From Comamonadaceae bacterium (GTDB lineage: Bacteria; Pseudomonadota; Gammaproteobacteria; Burkholderiales; Burkholderiaceae_C), in contig CANCUP010000008.1 of the NCBI GenBank assembly GCA_947381325.1, forward strand, positions 1 to 39,082: a DNA stretch of 39,082 bases, read 5' to 3'. A program made the position numbers and the translations under genes. Position 1 is the first letter of the stretch; every line of letters starts with the position of its first letter. The notes beneath the pieces were generated by a model. The model was not told the origin of the DNA. It ran no database searches and worked only from the letters and a program-made list of their open reading frames with translations. Shown piece after piece: positions 18,748 through 27,210 of the stretch.

Positions 18748-19682
18748 GTGCCGTGTTGAACCCTTCATCCCCCAAGGGTGTAACGGCCAAAGCCCAGCGT
18801 GCAGGCACCACCGAGCCCGCTTGGGTGCGCTGGAGTTTGATTGCCTTGGCGCTGTGCTTCATGTTTTTGTTCTTGGTCTTGCCCCTGGCGGCGGTGTTCA
18901 CCGAAGCCTTGCGCAAGGGCGTGGATGTGTACTGGCAAGCGCTGCAAGAGCCCGATGCGTGGTCGGCCATCCGCTTGACCTTTCTCACCGCCTTGATCGC
19001 CGTGCCCTTGAACTTGGTGTTTGGCGTGGCAGCGGCTTGGGCGATTGCGAAATACGAATTTCCGGGCAAGGCGTTTTTGACCACCTTGGTGGACTTGCCG
19101 TTTTCGGTGTCACCGGTGGTGGCGGGTTTGATTTATGTCTTGATGTTTGGTGCCCAGGGTTGGTTTGGCCCTTGGTTGCAAGCGCATGACATCCAAATCA
19201 TTTTTGCGGTGCCGGGCATTGTGTTGGCCACGGTGTTTGTGACCTTCCCGTTCATCGCCCGTGAGTTGATTCCGCTCATGCAAGCCCAAGGCAATGACGA
19301 AGAGCAAGCGGCCATCGTGCTCGGGGCCACCGGCTGGCAAACCTTTTGGCATGTGACCCTGCCCAACATCAAGTGGGGCCTGATTTACGGCGTCATCTTG
19401 TGCAACGCGCGGGCCATGGGCGAGTTTGGCGCGGTGTCGGTGGTGTCGGGCCACATACGGGGCCAAACCAACACCATGCCCTTGCATGTGGAAATTTTGT
19501 ACAACGAATACCAGTCGGCGGCGGCGTTTGCCGTGGCCTCGCTGTTGGCGCTGCTGGCCTTGGTGACCTTGGCCATCAAGTCGACGGTGGAGTGGCGTCA
19601 TGCACGCGAGCTCAAAGCCTCGGCCGATGTGCCGCCTGAACGTCCGAGCGCACCAACTTCTTCCAAGAGCACACAGCCATGA
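18744..19682 (+). CDS. cysW: Sulfate ABC transporter permease CysW
   Basis: '[18 protein letters not shown]', '[26 protein letters not shown]'; ATGA overlap with cysT. Confidence 0.94.
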   Translation: MSAVLNPSSPKGVTAKAQRAGTTEPAWVRWSLIALALCFMFLFLVLPLAAVFTEALRKGVDVYWQALQEPDAWSAIRLTFLTALIAVPLNLVFGVAAAWAIAKYEFPGKAFLTTLVDLPFSVSPVVAGLIYVLMFGAQGWFGPWLQAHDIQIIFAVPGIVLATVFVTFPFIARELIPLMQAQGNDEEQAAIVLGATGWQTFWHVTLPNIKWGLIYGVILCNARAMGEFGAVSVVSGHIRGQTNTMPLHVEILYNEYQSAAAFAVASLLALLALVTLAIKSTVEWRHARELKASADVPPERPSAPTSSKSTQP

Positions 19683-20767
19683 GCATTGAAATCCGAAACA
19701 TCCACAAGCAGTTTGGCGACTTTCAAGCGCTGGGTGACGTCAGCCTGGACATTGAATCCGGTGAACTGATCGCCTTGCTTGGCCCCTCGGGCTGTGGCAA
19801 GACCACCTTGCTGCGCATCATTGCGGGTTTAGAGACCGCCGATCACGGCACGATTTTGTTCAGCGGCGAAGACACCACCCATGTGCACGTGCGTGAGCGC
19901 CATGTGGGTTTTGTGTTTCAGCACTACGCGCTGTTTCGCCACATGACGGTGTTTGAAAACGTGGCCTTTGGCCTGCGCGTCAAACCCCGCAGCGAGCGCC
20001 CGAGCGAGGCGCAGATCCAGCAAAAAGTGCACGAGCTCTTGAGCCTGGTGCAACTCGACTGGTTGGCCGACCGCTACCCCTCGCAGCTCTCGGGCGGGCA
20101 GCGCCAACGCATTGCGCTGGCCCGCGCCTTGGCGGTGGAGCCCAAGGTGTTGCTGCTGGATGAACCCTTTGGCGCTTTGGATGCCAAGGTGCGCAAAGAG
20201 TTGCGCCGCTGGTTGCGCCGCTTGCACGACGACTTGAACGTCACCACCATCTTCGTCACCCATGACCAAGAAGAGGCGCTCGAAGTGGCCGACCGTGTGG
20301 TGGTGATGAACCGGGGCCAGGTAGAGCAAGTGGGTTCACCCCAACAGGTGTGGGAACACCCGGCCAGCCCGTTTGTCTATGGCTTTTTGGGCGATGTCAA
20401 TTTGTTCCATGGCCGTGCCCATGAAGGCGAGATGCACATTGGCATCGAAGGCCAGACCGTGCGCGTTCCCAGCCCCGAGCACCAGAACGTCCAAGATGCC
20501 AAAGCCTCTGTGTTTGTGCGTCCGCACGACCTGGATGTGCGCCGCTACACGCAGGGTGACGAGGGCATCGTGGCGCAGCTCACACGCGCCATCGTGGTGG
20601 GGCCAACGGCTCGGCTGGAGTTGGTCGCCGTGGAAGGCGACAACCCATCAGGAGAGCAAATCATCGAAGCGCAAATTCCTGCTGCGCAGTTTTATGACCA
20701 AGGCTTTGTCGAGGGCGACACCTTGCTGCTGACGCCGCGCAAGGCGCGGGTGTTTGTGGCCGCTTAG
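19679..20767 (+). CDS. cysA: Sulfate/thiosulfate ABC transporter ATP-binding protein
   Basis: '[52 protein letters not shown]', '[40 protein letters not shown]'. Confidence 0.95.
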   Translation: MSIEIRNIHKQFGDFQALGDVSLDIESGELIALLGPSGCGKTTLLRIIAGLETADHGTILFSGEDTTHVHVRERHVGFVFQHYALFRHMTVFENVAFGLRVKPRSERPSEAQIQQKVHELLSLVQLDWLADRYPSQLSGGQRQRIALARALAVEPKVLLLDEPFGALDAKVRKELRRWLRRLHDDLNVTTIFVTHDQEEALEVADRVVVMNRGQVEQVGSPQQVWEHPASPFVYGFLGDVNLFHGRAHEGEMHIGIEGQTVRVPSPEHQNVQDAKASVFVRPHDLDVRRYTQGDEGIVAQLTRAIVVGPTARLELVAVEGDNPSGEQIIEAQIPAAQFYDQGFVEGDTLLLTPRKARVFVAA

Positions 20768-20785
20768 GCGAATGCCAGTGGCTAG

Positions 20786-20815
20786 CCTGTCAGCCCTGCC
20801 GGCTTACAGGTTTTT
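20786..20815 (+). terminator. Rho-independent terminator after cysA
   Basis: CCTGTcAGCC-CTGCC-GGCTtACAGG stem followed by TTTTT; overlaps the 3' end of the convergent gene. Confidence 0.7.
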
Positions 20816-21709
20816 GGCAAACCACGCCACAGCGCGTTGCCAGCCATCGGTGGCAGGGCCTGCGCGGTAGCTGGCGCGGTAGTCAGCGTGAAAGGCGTGG
20901 GGGGTGTCGGGGTAGACCACAAAGTCGCTGGCTTTGGCGGCGGCATTGCCTTGCGCCCCGGCTTGGGCCAGCGCGGCTTTCATGCGGTCCACCGATGCCA
21001 CGGGAATGCCGGTGTCCGCCGCGCCATACAAGCCCAGTACCGGGGCTTTGAGTTGGGCCGCTTGTTCAATGGGGTGGCTGGGGGTGATCGGGTTGGTTTG
21101 GCCTTCCAAGCGACCGTACCAAGCCACACCGGCTTTGACGCTGGGGTTGCGTTGTGCGTACAGCCAGGTGATGCGACCGCCCCAGCAAAACCCAGTGATG
21201 CCAATGCGTTGTGTGTTGCCGCCTTGCCCACCGGCCCAGGCCACACAGGCGTCCAAGTCGCCCATCACTTGGGCATCGGGCACTTTGGCAATCACTTCGG
21301 CTTGCAGTTTGGCAATTTCGCCATAGCTGCTGGCGTCGCCCTGGCGGATGAACATCTCAGGCGCAATGGCCAGGTAACCCTCTTTGGCCAGGCGGCGCGT
21401 CACATCGGCGATGTATTCGTGCACGCCAAAAATTTCCGAAATCACCAGCACCACGGGCAGGTTGGTTTTGCCTGCTGGCGCCGAGCGGTAGGCGGGCATC
21501 TTGAAGCCGTTGACGTCAATCACCACCTCGCCGCTGACCAGTCCATCGCTGGGGGTTTTGATGGCGGTTTGAGCCATCAGGGGCATGGCCGCTGCGGCAT
21601 AGCCCAGTCCCAAGGCGGTCTGTAAAGCCAGGCGGCGTGTGGGCGCGGTGGTGCTGGCGTCGGTGCTGTCGAGCAGAGCTTGGCTGTCTTGGATCAAGTT
21701 GGTGTTCAT
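20804..21709 (-). CDS. Dienelactone hydrolase family protein with Tat-like signal
   Basis: 'TRRLALQTALGLGYAAAAMPLMAQ' leader; 'VVLVISEIFGVHEYIADVTRRLAKEGYLAIAPE', 'GITGFCWGGRITWLYA', 'VVYPDTPHAFHADYR'. Confidence 0.9.
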   Translation of the reverse strand: MNTNLIQDSQALLDSTDASTTAPTRRLALQTALGLGYAAAAMPLMAQTAIKTPSDGLVSGEVVIDVNGFKMPAYRSAPAGKTNLPVVLVISEIFGVHEYIADVTRRLAKEGYLAIAPEMFIRQGDASSYGEIAKLQAEVIAKVPDAQVMGDLDACVAWAGGQGGNTQRIGITGFCWGGRITWLYAQRNPSVKAGVAWYGRLEGQTNPITPSHPIEQAAQLKAPVLGLYGAADTGIPVASVDRMKAALAQAGAQGNAAAKASDFVVYPDTPHAFHADYRASYRAGPATDGWQRAVAWFAKNL

Positions 21710-22149
21710 GGCTGACTTTCTGTCTCAGAAGAGGGGGATGGATGGAGGGGCATCAGTTCACACGCGATCATGCCAAAGATCATGGCCCCCACGAAATAGA
21801 GGGCTTTTTCTTGGCCAGCGGCCAAGCTGACCAAAGCAGGTCCTGGGCAAAAACCGGCCAAGCCCCAACCGATGCCAAACACCAGGCTGCCGATGACCAC
21901 ACGGCGGTCGATCAGCTCAGAGGCAGGCCAATCAAACGCTTCGCCCAGCATGGGTTGGCGGCGTTTTTTGGCCCAGGCAAAAGCAAACACGCCCACGCCA
22001 ATGGCGCCGCCCATGACCAAGGCCAGGGAGGGGTCCCATGCGCCGGTGATGTCCAAAAAGCCGATGACTTTGCCGGGGTCGGTCATGCCCGACAGCATGA
22101 GGCCCAACCCAAAAATCAGGCCCACCACAAATTCACTGATGCGTTGCAT
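21706..22149 (-). CDS. YeeE/YedE family membrane protein (second half of pair)
   Basis: '[25 protein letters not shown]', '[17 protein letters not shown]'. Confidence 0.88.
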   Translation of the reverse strand: MQRISEFVVGLIFGLGLMLSGMTDPGKVIGFLDITGAWDPSLALVMGGAIGVGVFAFAWAKKRRQPMLGEAFDWPASELIDRRVVIGSLVFGIGWGLAGFCPGPALVSLAAGQEKALYFVGAMIFGMIACELMPLHPSPSSETESQP

Positions 22150-22159
22150 GTTCACTCCT

Positions 22160-22600
22160 TCATCGCACGATGTGTTTGAGCACAAACACAGTGGCAAAGC
22201 CTGCGGCCATGAACAGCCCTGTGGCGGCGAGCGAGCGGTGTGACAAGCGTGACAAACCGCACACGCCATGGCCACTCGTGCAACCCGAACCGTAGCGGGT
22301 GCCCCAGCCGACCAACACACCTGCGATCAGCACCAGACCCGTGCTGGCGTCGATCCGTGGGGCTTCAAGCCAGCCCACAGGCGCAAGGGCTTGAACGACC
22401 CAGGGCGCGGCAAACAGTCCCGCCAAAAAACTGAGCCGCCACAGACTGTCGGTGCGTTTGGGCCGCAGGAGCCCGCCCAAGATGCCACTGATGCCCAAGA
22501 TGCGGCCATTGAGCAAGATGAGCAGGGCCGAGGCCAAGCCCAACAGAACGCCACCAGCCAGTGAGGCCGAGGGTGTGAAGTGGTTCCAGTCGATCGTCAT
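22160..22600 (-). CDS. YeeE/YedE family membrane protein (first half of pair)
   Basis: '[29 protein letters not shown]' sulfur-transport motif. Confidence 0.88.
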   Translation of the reverse strand: MTIDWNHFTPSASLAGGVLLGLASALLILLNGRILGISGILGGLLRPKRTDSLWRLSFLAGLFAAPWVVQALAPVGWLEAPRIDASTGLVLIAGVLVGWGTRYGSGCTSGHGVCGLSRLSHRSLAATGLFMAAGFATVFVLKHIVR

Positions 22601-22610
22601 GCAAGGTCTT

Positions 22611-22922
22611 TCAGGTCTTGCAGAAGTTGGCGTACAGCACGTGCATGACGGCCAGTGCTTCTTGGCTGGTGATTTGGTAGTAAATATTTTTGCCTTCACG
22701 GCGCGTGCTGACCAATCCCTCGTTGCGCAAGACGCTGAGTTGCTGCGACAAGGTGGGCTGTACGATGCCCAACAGCTCTTCGAGTTCGCTCACGCATTTT
22801 TCACCCTCGGTGAGTTGGCACAACAGCATGAGGCGGTCTGCGTTAGAGAGCACCTTCATCAAGCGGCAGGCTTGATCGGCAGACTGGTGCATGCTGGCGA
22901 GGTCAAAGGTCTGTTTTTTCAT
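22611..22922 (-). CDS. ArsR/SmtB family regulator, BigR/SqrR-like
   Basis: 'SADQACRLMKVLSNADRLMLLCQLTEGEKCVSELEELLGIVQPTLSQQLSVLRNEGLVSTRREGKNIYYQI'; cysteines at residues 43 and 101; next to YeeE/YedE pair. Confidence 0.9.
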   Translation of the reverse strand: MKKQTFDLASMHQSADQACRLMKVLSNADRLMLLCQLTEGEKCVSELEELLGIVQPTLSQQLSVLRNEGLVSTRREGKNIYYQITSQEALAVMHVLYANFCKT

Positions 22923-22960
22923 CGAGAAATTGAGGGCTTTTTTTCAGTATATTAAAAAAC

Positions 22961-22979
22961 ATATACATGAGATGTATAT
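22961..22979. promoter_or_regulatory. Perfect inverted repeat ATATACAT-GAG-ATGTATAT between ArsR and the methyltransferase gene
   Basis: 8-bp arms, 3-nt spacer, in an AT-rich divergent promoter region. Confidence 0.75.
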
Positions 22980-23027
22980 TAATATTGACTGAATTATTTT
23001 CCAAAAGATCAATTGCAAAGGTTTGAC

Positions 23028-23657
23028 ATGGCGACGTTTAACAATCCCCTCGAGCGCTGGCAGCACCGTTTTGACATCGACGGCTATTTGTTTGGCGAGC
23101 AACCCAATGCTTACTTGGCCAGTCAACAGCAGCACCTGTTGCCAGGTACGGCTTTGTCGGTGGCCGATGGCGAAGGACGCAACAGCGTGTGGTTGGCCAA
23201 GCAAGGTTTGGCGGTGAATGCGTTTGACTTTTCGTCCAACGCGGTTCGCAAAGCGCACCAACTCGCTGCCTCGCACCAGGTGGGGGTGAACTTTCAGTGC
23301 AGCGACTGGCAGTCTTTCAACTGGCAAGCGGGTCATTACGACAACGTGGTGGGCATCTTTTTTCAATTTGCGGGGCCCGAGCAACGTGCCCAACTGTTTG
23401 AACGCATGGACGCTTGCCTCAAGCCCGGTGGTGTGCTGGTGATTCAGGGCTACAGCACCGAGCAGCTGCGCTTCAACACGGGAGGGCCGGGCGAGCTGGA
23501 CCATTTGTATGACGAAGCGCTGATGCGCGCCTCATTTCCAGGCTACGAGGTGCTGGACTTGCGCACCTACGAAGCCGACATCGCCGAGGGCTCTGCGCAC
23601 AAAGGCATGTCAGGCCTGGTGGGCTTTGTGGCCAAGAAGCCCTTGGACAGACCTTGA
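23028..23657 (+). CDS. Class I SAM-dependent methyltransferase (TehB-like)
   Basis: 'ERWQHRFDIDGYLFGEQPNAYLASQQQHLLPGTALSVADGEGRNSVWLAKQGLAVNAFDFS'. Confidence 0.88.
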   Translation: MATFNNPLERWQHRFDIDGYLFGEQPNAYLASQQQHLLPGTALSVADGEGRNSVWLAKQGLAVNAFDFSSNAVRKAHQLAASHQVGVNFQCSDWQSFNWQAGHYDNVVGIFFQFAGPEQRAQLFERMDACLKPGGVLVIQGYSTEQLRFNTGGPGELDHLYDEALMRASFPGYEVLDLRTYEADIAEGSAHKGMSGLVGFVAKKPLDRP

Positions 23658-24865
23658 GCATGGAGGGCTCGGCAATCAACCAGACGATGAACCGCCAACT
23701 TCTCTTGCTTGCCGTTGCTCAGGGCTTGTTTCTGACCAACAACGTCACCTTCATTGGCATCAATGGCTTGGTGGGTTTGAGCTTGGCGCCAGTGGGGTGG
23801 ATGGCTACGTTGCCCGTGATGGGCTATGTGGTGGGCAGTGCGTTGAGCACGGGCTTGGTGGCCAAGTCGCAGCAGCGTTTCGGTCGCAAGGGGTCATTCC
23901 AACTGGGGCTGCTGGTGGCTTTGTTGTCCGCCGGTATGGGGGCTTGGGCGGTGATGATCCAGTCTTTTTGGATGCTGGTGCTGACCACATTTGTCGCTGG
24001 TTATTACAGCGCCAATGCACAGCTGTACCGCTTTGCAGCGGCAGAGTTGGCTCCAGACAATTTCCGCGAAAAGGCGGTGTCCTTGGTCATGGCCGGTGGG
24101 CTGATGGGTGCCATCGTTGGCCCCAATTTGTCGATGTACACCCAAAACTTGCTGGCATTTCCATTTGCCGGTGCTTATGTCGCACTGGCGTTGGTGGCCG
24201 TGCTGTCGATGGGCGTCATGTCGTGCATCACGTTTCCACCACAACCGCAGATGTCTGACGGTGACGATCCTGGGCGCCCTTTGAGCCAAATCATGCGCCA
24301 ACCTGTTTTCATGGTGGCCGCCTTGTGTGCCTCCTTGGGTTATGGCGTGATGAACTTGTTGATGGCGGCCACGCCCTTGGCCATGCAAGTGTGTGGATTG
24401 CCGTTTTCTGACACCGCTTGGGTGCTGCAGTGGCATGTGATCGGCATGTTTGCGCCTGGTTTTGTCACTGGGCACTTGATCAAGCGATTTGGGGTCTTGT
24501 CCGTGATGGGCCTTGGCGTGTTGTTGATCGTGGTCTGCATCGCTGTGGCGCTGTCGGGGACCGAACTGCATCAGTTTGTCTGGGCCTTGTTGATATTGGG
24601 CGTGGGTTGGAATTTCTTGTTCACGGGCAGCACCACCCTGGCGATGCTGGTGTATGCGCCCCAAGAAAAAAATCGCGCCGAGGCGGCGCTGAATTTTTGC
24701 GTGTTTGCCACCATGGCCGTGAGCTCATTTGCCTCGGGTGCTTTGGTGACCACCCAAGGGTGGTCATGGCTGAACTGGGGCTCTCTCTTGCCGATGGCCA
24801 TGGCCAGCTTGGGCTTGTTATGGCTGCGGGGAGCAGGCCACCTGAAGACTGCGCCGCCCATCTGA
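23654..24865 (+). CDS. MFS transporter (start uncertain)
   Basis: About 400-aa polytopic protein; 'ATLPVMGYVVGSALSTGLVAKSQQRFGRKGSFQLG' motif-A-like loop. Confidence 0.87.
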   Translation: MSMEGSAINQTMNRQLLLLAVAQGLFLTNNVTFIGINGLVGLSLAPVGWMATLPVMGYVVGSALSTGLVAKSQQRFGRKGSFQLGLLVALLSAGMGAWAVMIQSFWMLVLTTFVAGYYSANAQLYRFAAAELAPDNFREKAVSLVMAGGLMGAIVGPNLSMYTQNLLAFPFAGAYVALALVAVLSMGVMSCITFPPQPQMSDGDDPGRPLSQIMRQPVFMVAALCASLGYGVMNLLMAATPLAMQVCGLPFSDTAWVLQWHVIGMFAPGFVTGHLIKRFGVLSVMGLGVLLIVVCIAVALSGTELHQFVWALLILGVGWNFLFTGSTTLAMLVYAPQEKNRAEAALNFCVFATMAVSSFASGALVTTQGWSWLNWGSLLPMAMASLGLLWLRGAGHLKTAPPI

Positions 24866-24889
24866 GTTGTTTCGGGCTGCGCCGACCGA

Positions 24890-25087
24890 TCAAGCCTTGT
24901 CTTGCATCGGGCAGGTGTTCACGCCGAACAAGGTGTAGACGCCGCAAAACTGCAGCATGCCGGTGGTCAGCACTACGACGCCCAGATAACCCCACTCACC
25001 GATCACATGGTTGCTGGCCGCCAGCACCATGGCCGAGCCCACCACCACGCGCAAGATGCGGTCAATACCGCCCACATTGATGTTCAT
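24890..25087 (-). CDS. DUF2892 domain protein
   Basis: 'MNINVGGIDRILRVVVGSAMVLAA...GYLGVVVLTTGMLQFCGVYTLFGVNTCPMQ'. Confidence 0.88.
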   Translation of the reverse strand: MNINVGGIDRILRVVVGSAMVLAASNHVIGEWGYLGVVVLTTGMLQFCGVYTLFGVNTCPMQDKA

Positions 25088-25107
25088 ACATTGCTTTCTT
25101 TGAGGTT

Positions 25108-26361
25108 GTGCCAACAGCCAAATGGGTTGGACACATCCTCATCATGCGCCTTGGTGGTCAATGTATCAAGAATTACTTATATGGGGCCGCAGTCACGCGA
25201 GGGACTGAGCACTGGTGCCAACCCCATGGGCAAGCGAGGGGTCTTCTGGCAAAGTCGCGCGAACTTTGTCAAACTCAGGAGACTTGCGTGGCCCAGCTCT
25301 TTCACCCTCAAGATGGTTGCAACCAATGCACCCCGCGTCGTGGCTTTTTAACGGGCCTGTTGGCCGCAGGCGCGGCGACGGTGCTGCCCTCGTGTGCCAC
25401 CTCGTCCAAAGACGCGCCACTGCCCAGTGTGGCCAAGCGCAGTTTGGTGGATGTGCACCACCACGTGTGGGCCCCCGCGTTTTTGAAAGAACTCGAAACC
25501 CGCAAACTGGCTGAGCCTCCAGCCCGCAACTGGTCGCTCAACAAAACGCTGGATGACATGGCCCAAGCCGGCGTGACCTATTCGATCACCTCCCCCACCA
25601 CACCTGCGGCCAGCTTTGGAGACCCGGCCACCATGCGCGCCATGGCCCGCGTGAGCAACGAATACGGCGCCCAGCTGGCGCGTGACTACCCGAGTCAATT
25701 CGGCTTCTTTGCCACCTTGCCCATGCTCGACGTCGATGGCGCTTTGGCCGAGATGGCCTACAGCGTGGATGTGCTCAAGGCCAACGGCATTGCCATGCTC
25801 ACCAGCTACGATGGCAAGTGGTTGGGCGACAAAGCGTTTGCCCCCATCATGGACGAGATCAACCGCCGCAAGCTGGTGGTCTACACCCACCCGTCCAGCC
25901 CCAAGTGCTGCGGCAATTTGCAAGAAGGTGTGCCTGGTTCCACCATCGAGTTCGCCACCGACACCACCCGAACCATCACCAGCTTGTTGTTCAGCGGCAC
26001 GGCCACGCGCTGCAAAGACATCAAGTTCATCTTCTCGCATGCGGGCGGCACCATGCCCTTCTTGGTGGAGCGCCTGACCATGCTGCCCAAGCTCAACGCC
26101 AACTTCGGCAAGATCTTGCCCAGCGATCAAGTCCTGCCCACCCTGCGCAGCTTTTACTACGACACGGCGCAAGCCTCGCACCCTGGTGCGTTGCTCTCCT
26201 TGTTGAACTTGGTGGATGTGTCGCAGGTGGTGTTTGGCACCGACTTCCCGTACCGAACCTCACTCGACCACGTGAAGGGTCTGATGGCCATGGGCTTCAG
26301 CATGAACGACCTGACGGCGATTGAAAGCCGCAATGCCCAGCGCTTGCTGGGACGTGCGTAA
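25108..26361 (+). CDS. Amidohydrolase family protein with Tat-like leader (true start probably downstream of 25108)
   Basis: 'CTPRRGFLTGLLAAGAATVLPSCA' leader; 'VDVHHHVWAPAFLKELE', 'FIFSHAGGTMPFLVERL', 'VVFGTDFPY'. Confidence 0.85.
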   Translation: MPTAKWVGHILIMRLGGQCIKNYLYGAAVTRGTEHWCQPHGQARGLLAKSRELCQTQETCVAQLFHPQDGCNQCTPRRGFLTGLLAAGAATVLPSCATSSKDAPLPSVAKRSLVDVHHHVWAPAFLKELETRKLAEPPARNWSLNKTLDDMAQAGVTYSITSPTTPAASFGDPATMRAMARVSNEYGAQLARDYPSQFGFFATLPMLDVDGALAEMAYSVDVLKANGIAMLTSYDGKWLGDKAFAPIMDEINRRKLVVYTHPSSPKCCGNLQEGVPGSTIEFATDTTRTITSLLFSGTATRCKDIKFIFSHAGGTMPFLVERLTMLPKLNANFGKILPSDQVLPTLRSFYYDTAQASHPGALLSLLNLVDVSQVVFGTDFPYRTSLDHVKGLMAMGFSMNDLTAIESRNAQRLLGRA

Positions 26362-26432
26362 ACACATCGGTACGAATGTCATGGCCTGAATGGCCATTTT
26401 CTGAGCGCGATCTCGCTCAAAATTTGGGTTGG

Positions 26433-26461
26433 TTCATCATAGCACCTGGTGCTATGATGAA
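26433..26461. promoter_or_regulatory. Perfect palindrome TTCATCATAGCACC-T-GGTGCTATGATGAA upstream of the toxin start
   Basis: 14-bp arms around 1 nt; ends 3 nt before the ATG at 26465. Confidence 0.9.
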
Positions 26462-26464
26462 GTC

Positions 26465-26845
26465 ATGCGCACAAAGCAAAGCACCCACCAGCGTGTGTTT
26501 AAAACGGCATGGTTCGCCAAAGCTGCCAAGAAGGCACGCATCTCAGATGCCGCTTTGTGCCTTGCAATTTCACAAGTGAAAAAAGGGCAGGCGGACGACT
26601 TGGGCTCCGGTGTCTATAAAAAGCGCTTGAACGACAACATGCACCGCTCCATCATCTTGACCCAGTCTGGGCAAGGGTGGGTGTATCAGTATTTGTTTGC
26701 CAAAAAAGACCGTTCAAACATTGACAGTGATGAATTGCTTCAGTTTCGTGCACTTGCAAAAGCGTATGCCAAATTGACAACGCTTCAACTGGAGCAACTG
26801 ATCAAGGATCAAGCATTCTTGGAGATATGCCATGACCAAAACTAA
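26465..26845 (+). CDS. Type II toxin, RelE/HigB-like addiction module protein
   Basis: 'MRTKQSTHQRVFKTAWFAKAAKKARISDAALCLAISQVKKGQADDLGSGVYKKRLNDNMHRSIILTQSG'; overlaps an HTH antitoxin gene. Confidence 0.85.
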   Translation: MRTKQSTHQRVFKTAWFAKAAKKARISDAALCLAISQVKKGQADDLGSGVYKKRLNDNMHRSIILTQSGQGWVYQYLFAKKDRSNIDSDELLQFRALAKAYAKLTTLQLEQLIKDQAFLEICHDQN

Positions 26846-27161
26846 ACCTCGCTACAAGTCTGACGCTTACGAATCGATACATGCATCAGCGCAAGCGCTG
26901 ATGAAGGTTGGTGCGATGAGCAAAACGACGCTGCGCGAATTTGATGAAGCATGCTTGGCGTCGATGCCAGAGAGCATCAAGCCGGAATTGATCAAAAAAA
27001 TCCGCGAACAAAACCATGTCAGCCAACCCATTTTTGCGCGATACCTCAACACCAGCGAGTCCACCGTTCAAAAGTGGGAAACGGGTGCAAAGAGCCCAAG
27101 TGGCATGGCGCTGAAGTTGTTAACGGTTGTCCAAAAGCATGGCCTCAACGTGCTGACGTGA
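26832..27161 (+). CDS. HigA-like HTH antitoxin (XRE)
   Basis: 'REQNHVSQPIFARYLNTSESTVQKWETGAKSPSGMALKLLTVVQKHG'; 14-nt overlap with the toxin. Confidence 0.9.
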   Translation: MTKTKPRYKSDAYESIHASAQALMKVGAMSKTTLREFDEACLASMPESIKPELIKKIREQNHVSQPIFARYLNTSESTVQKWETGAKSPSGMALKLLTVVQKHGLNVLT

Positions 27162-27180
27162 CCCGATCTGACTGGCTTTG

Positions 27181-27210
27181 ACCGCCACCCTCGGGTGGCG
27201 GTTTTGCTTT
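27181..27210 (+). terminator. Rho-independent terminator after the toxin-antitoxin operon
   Basis: ACCGCCACCC-TC-GGGTGGCGGT followed by TTTGCTTTT. Confidence 0.75.
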
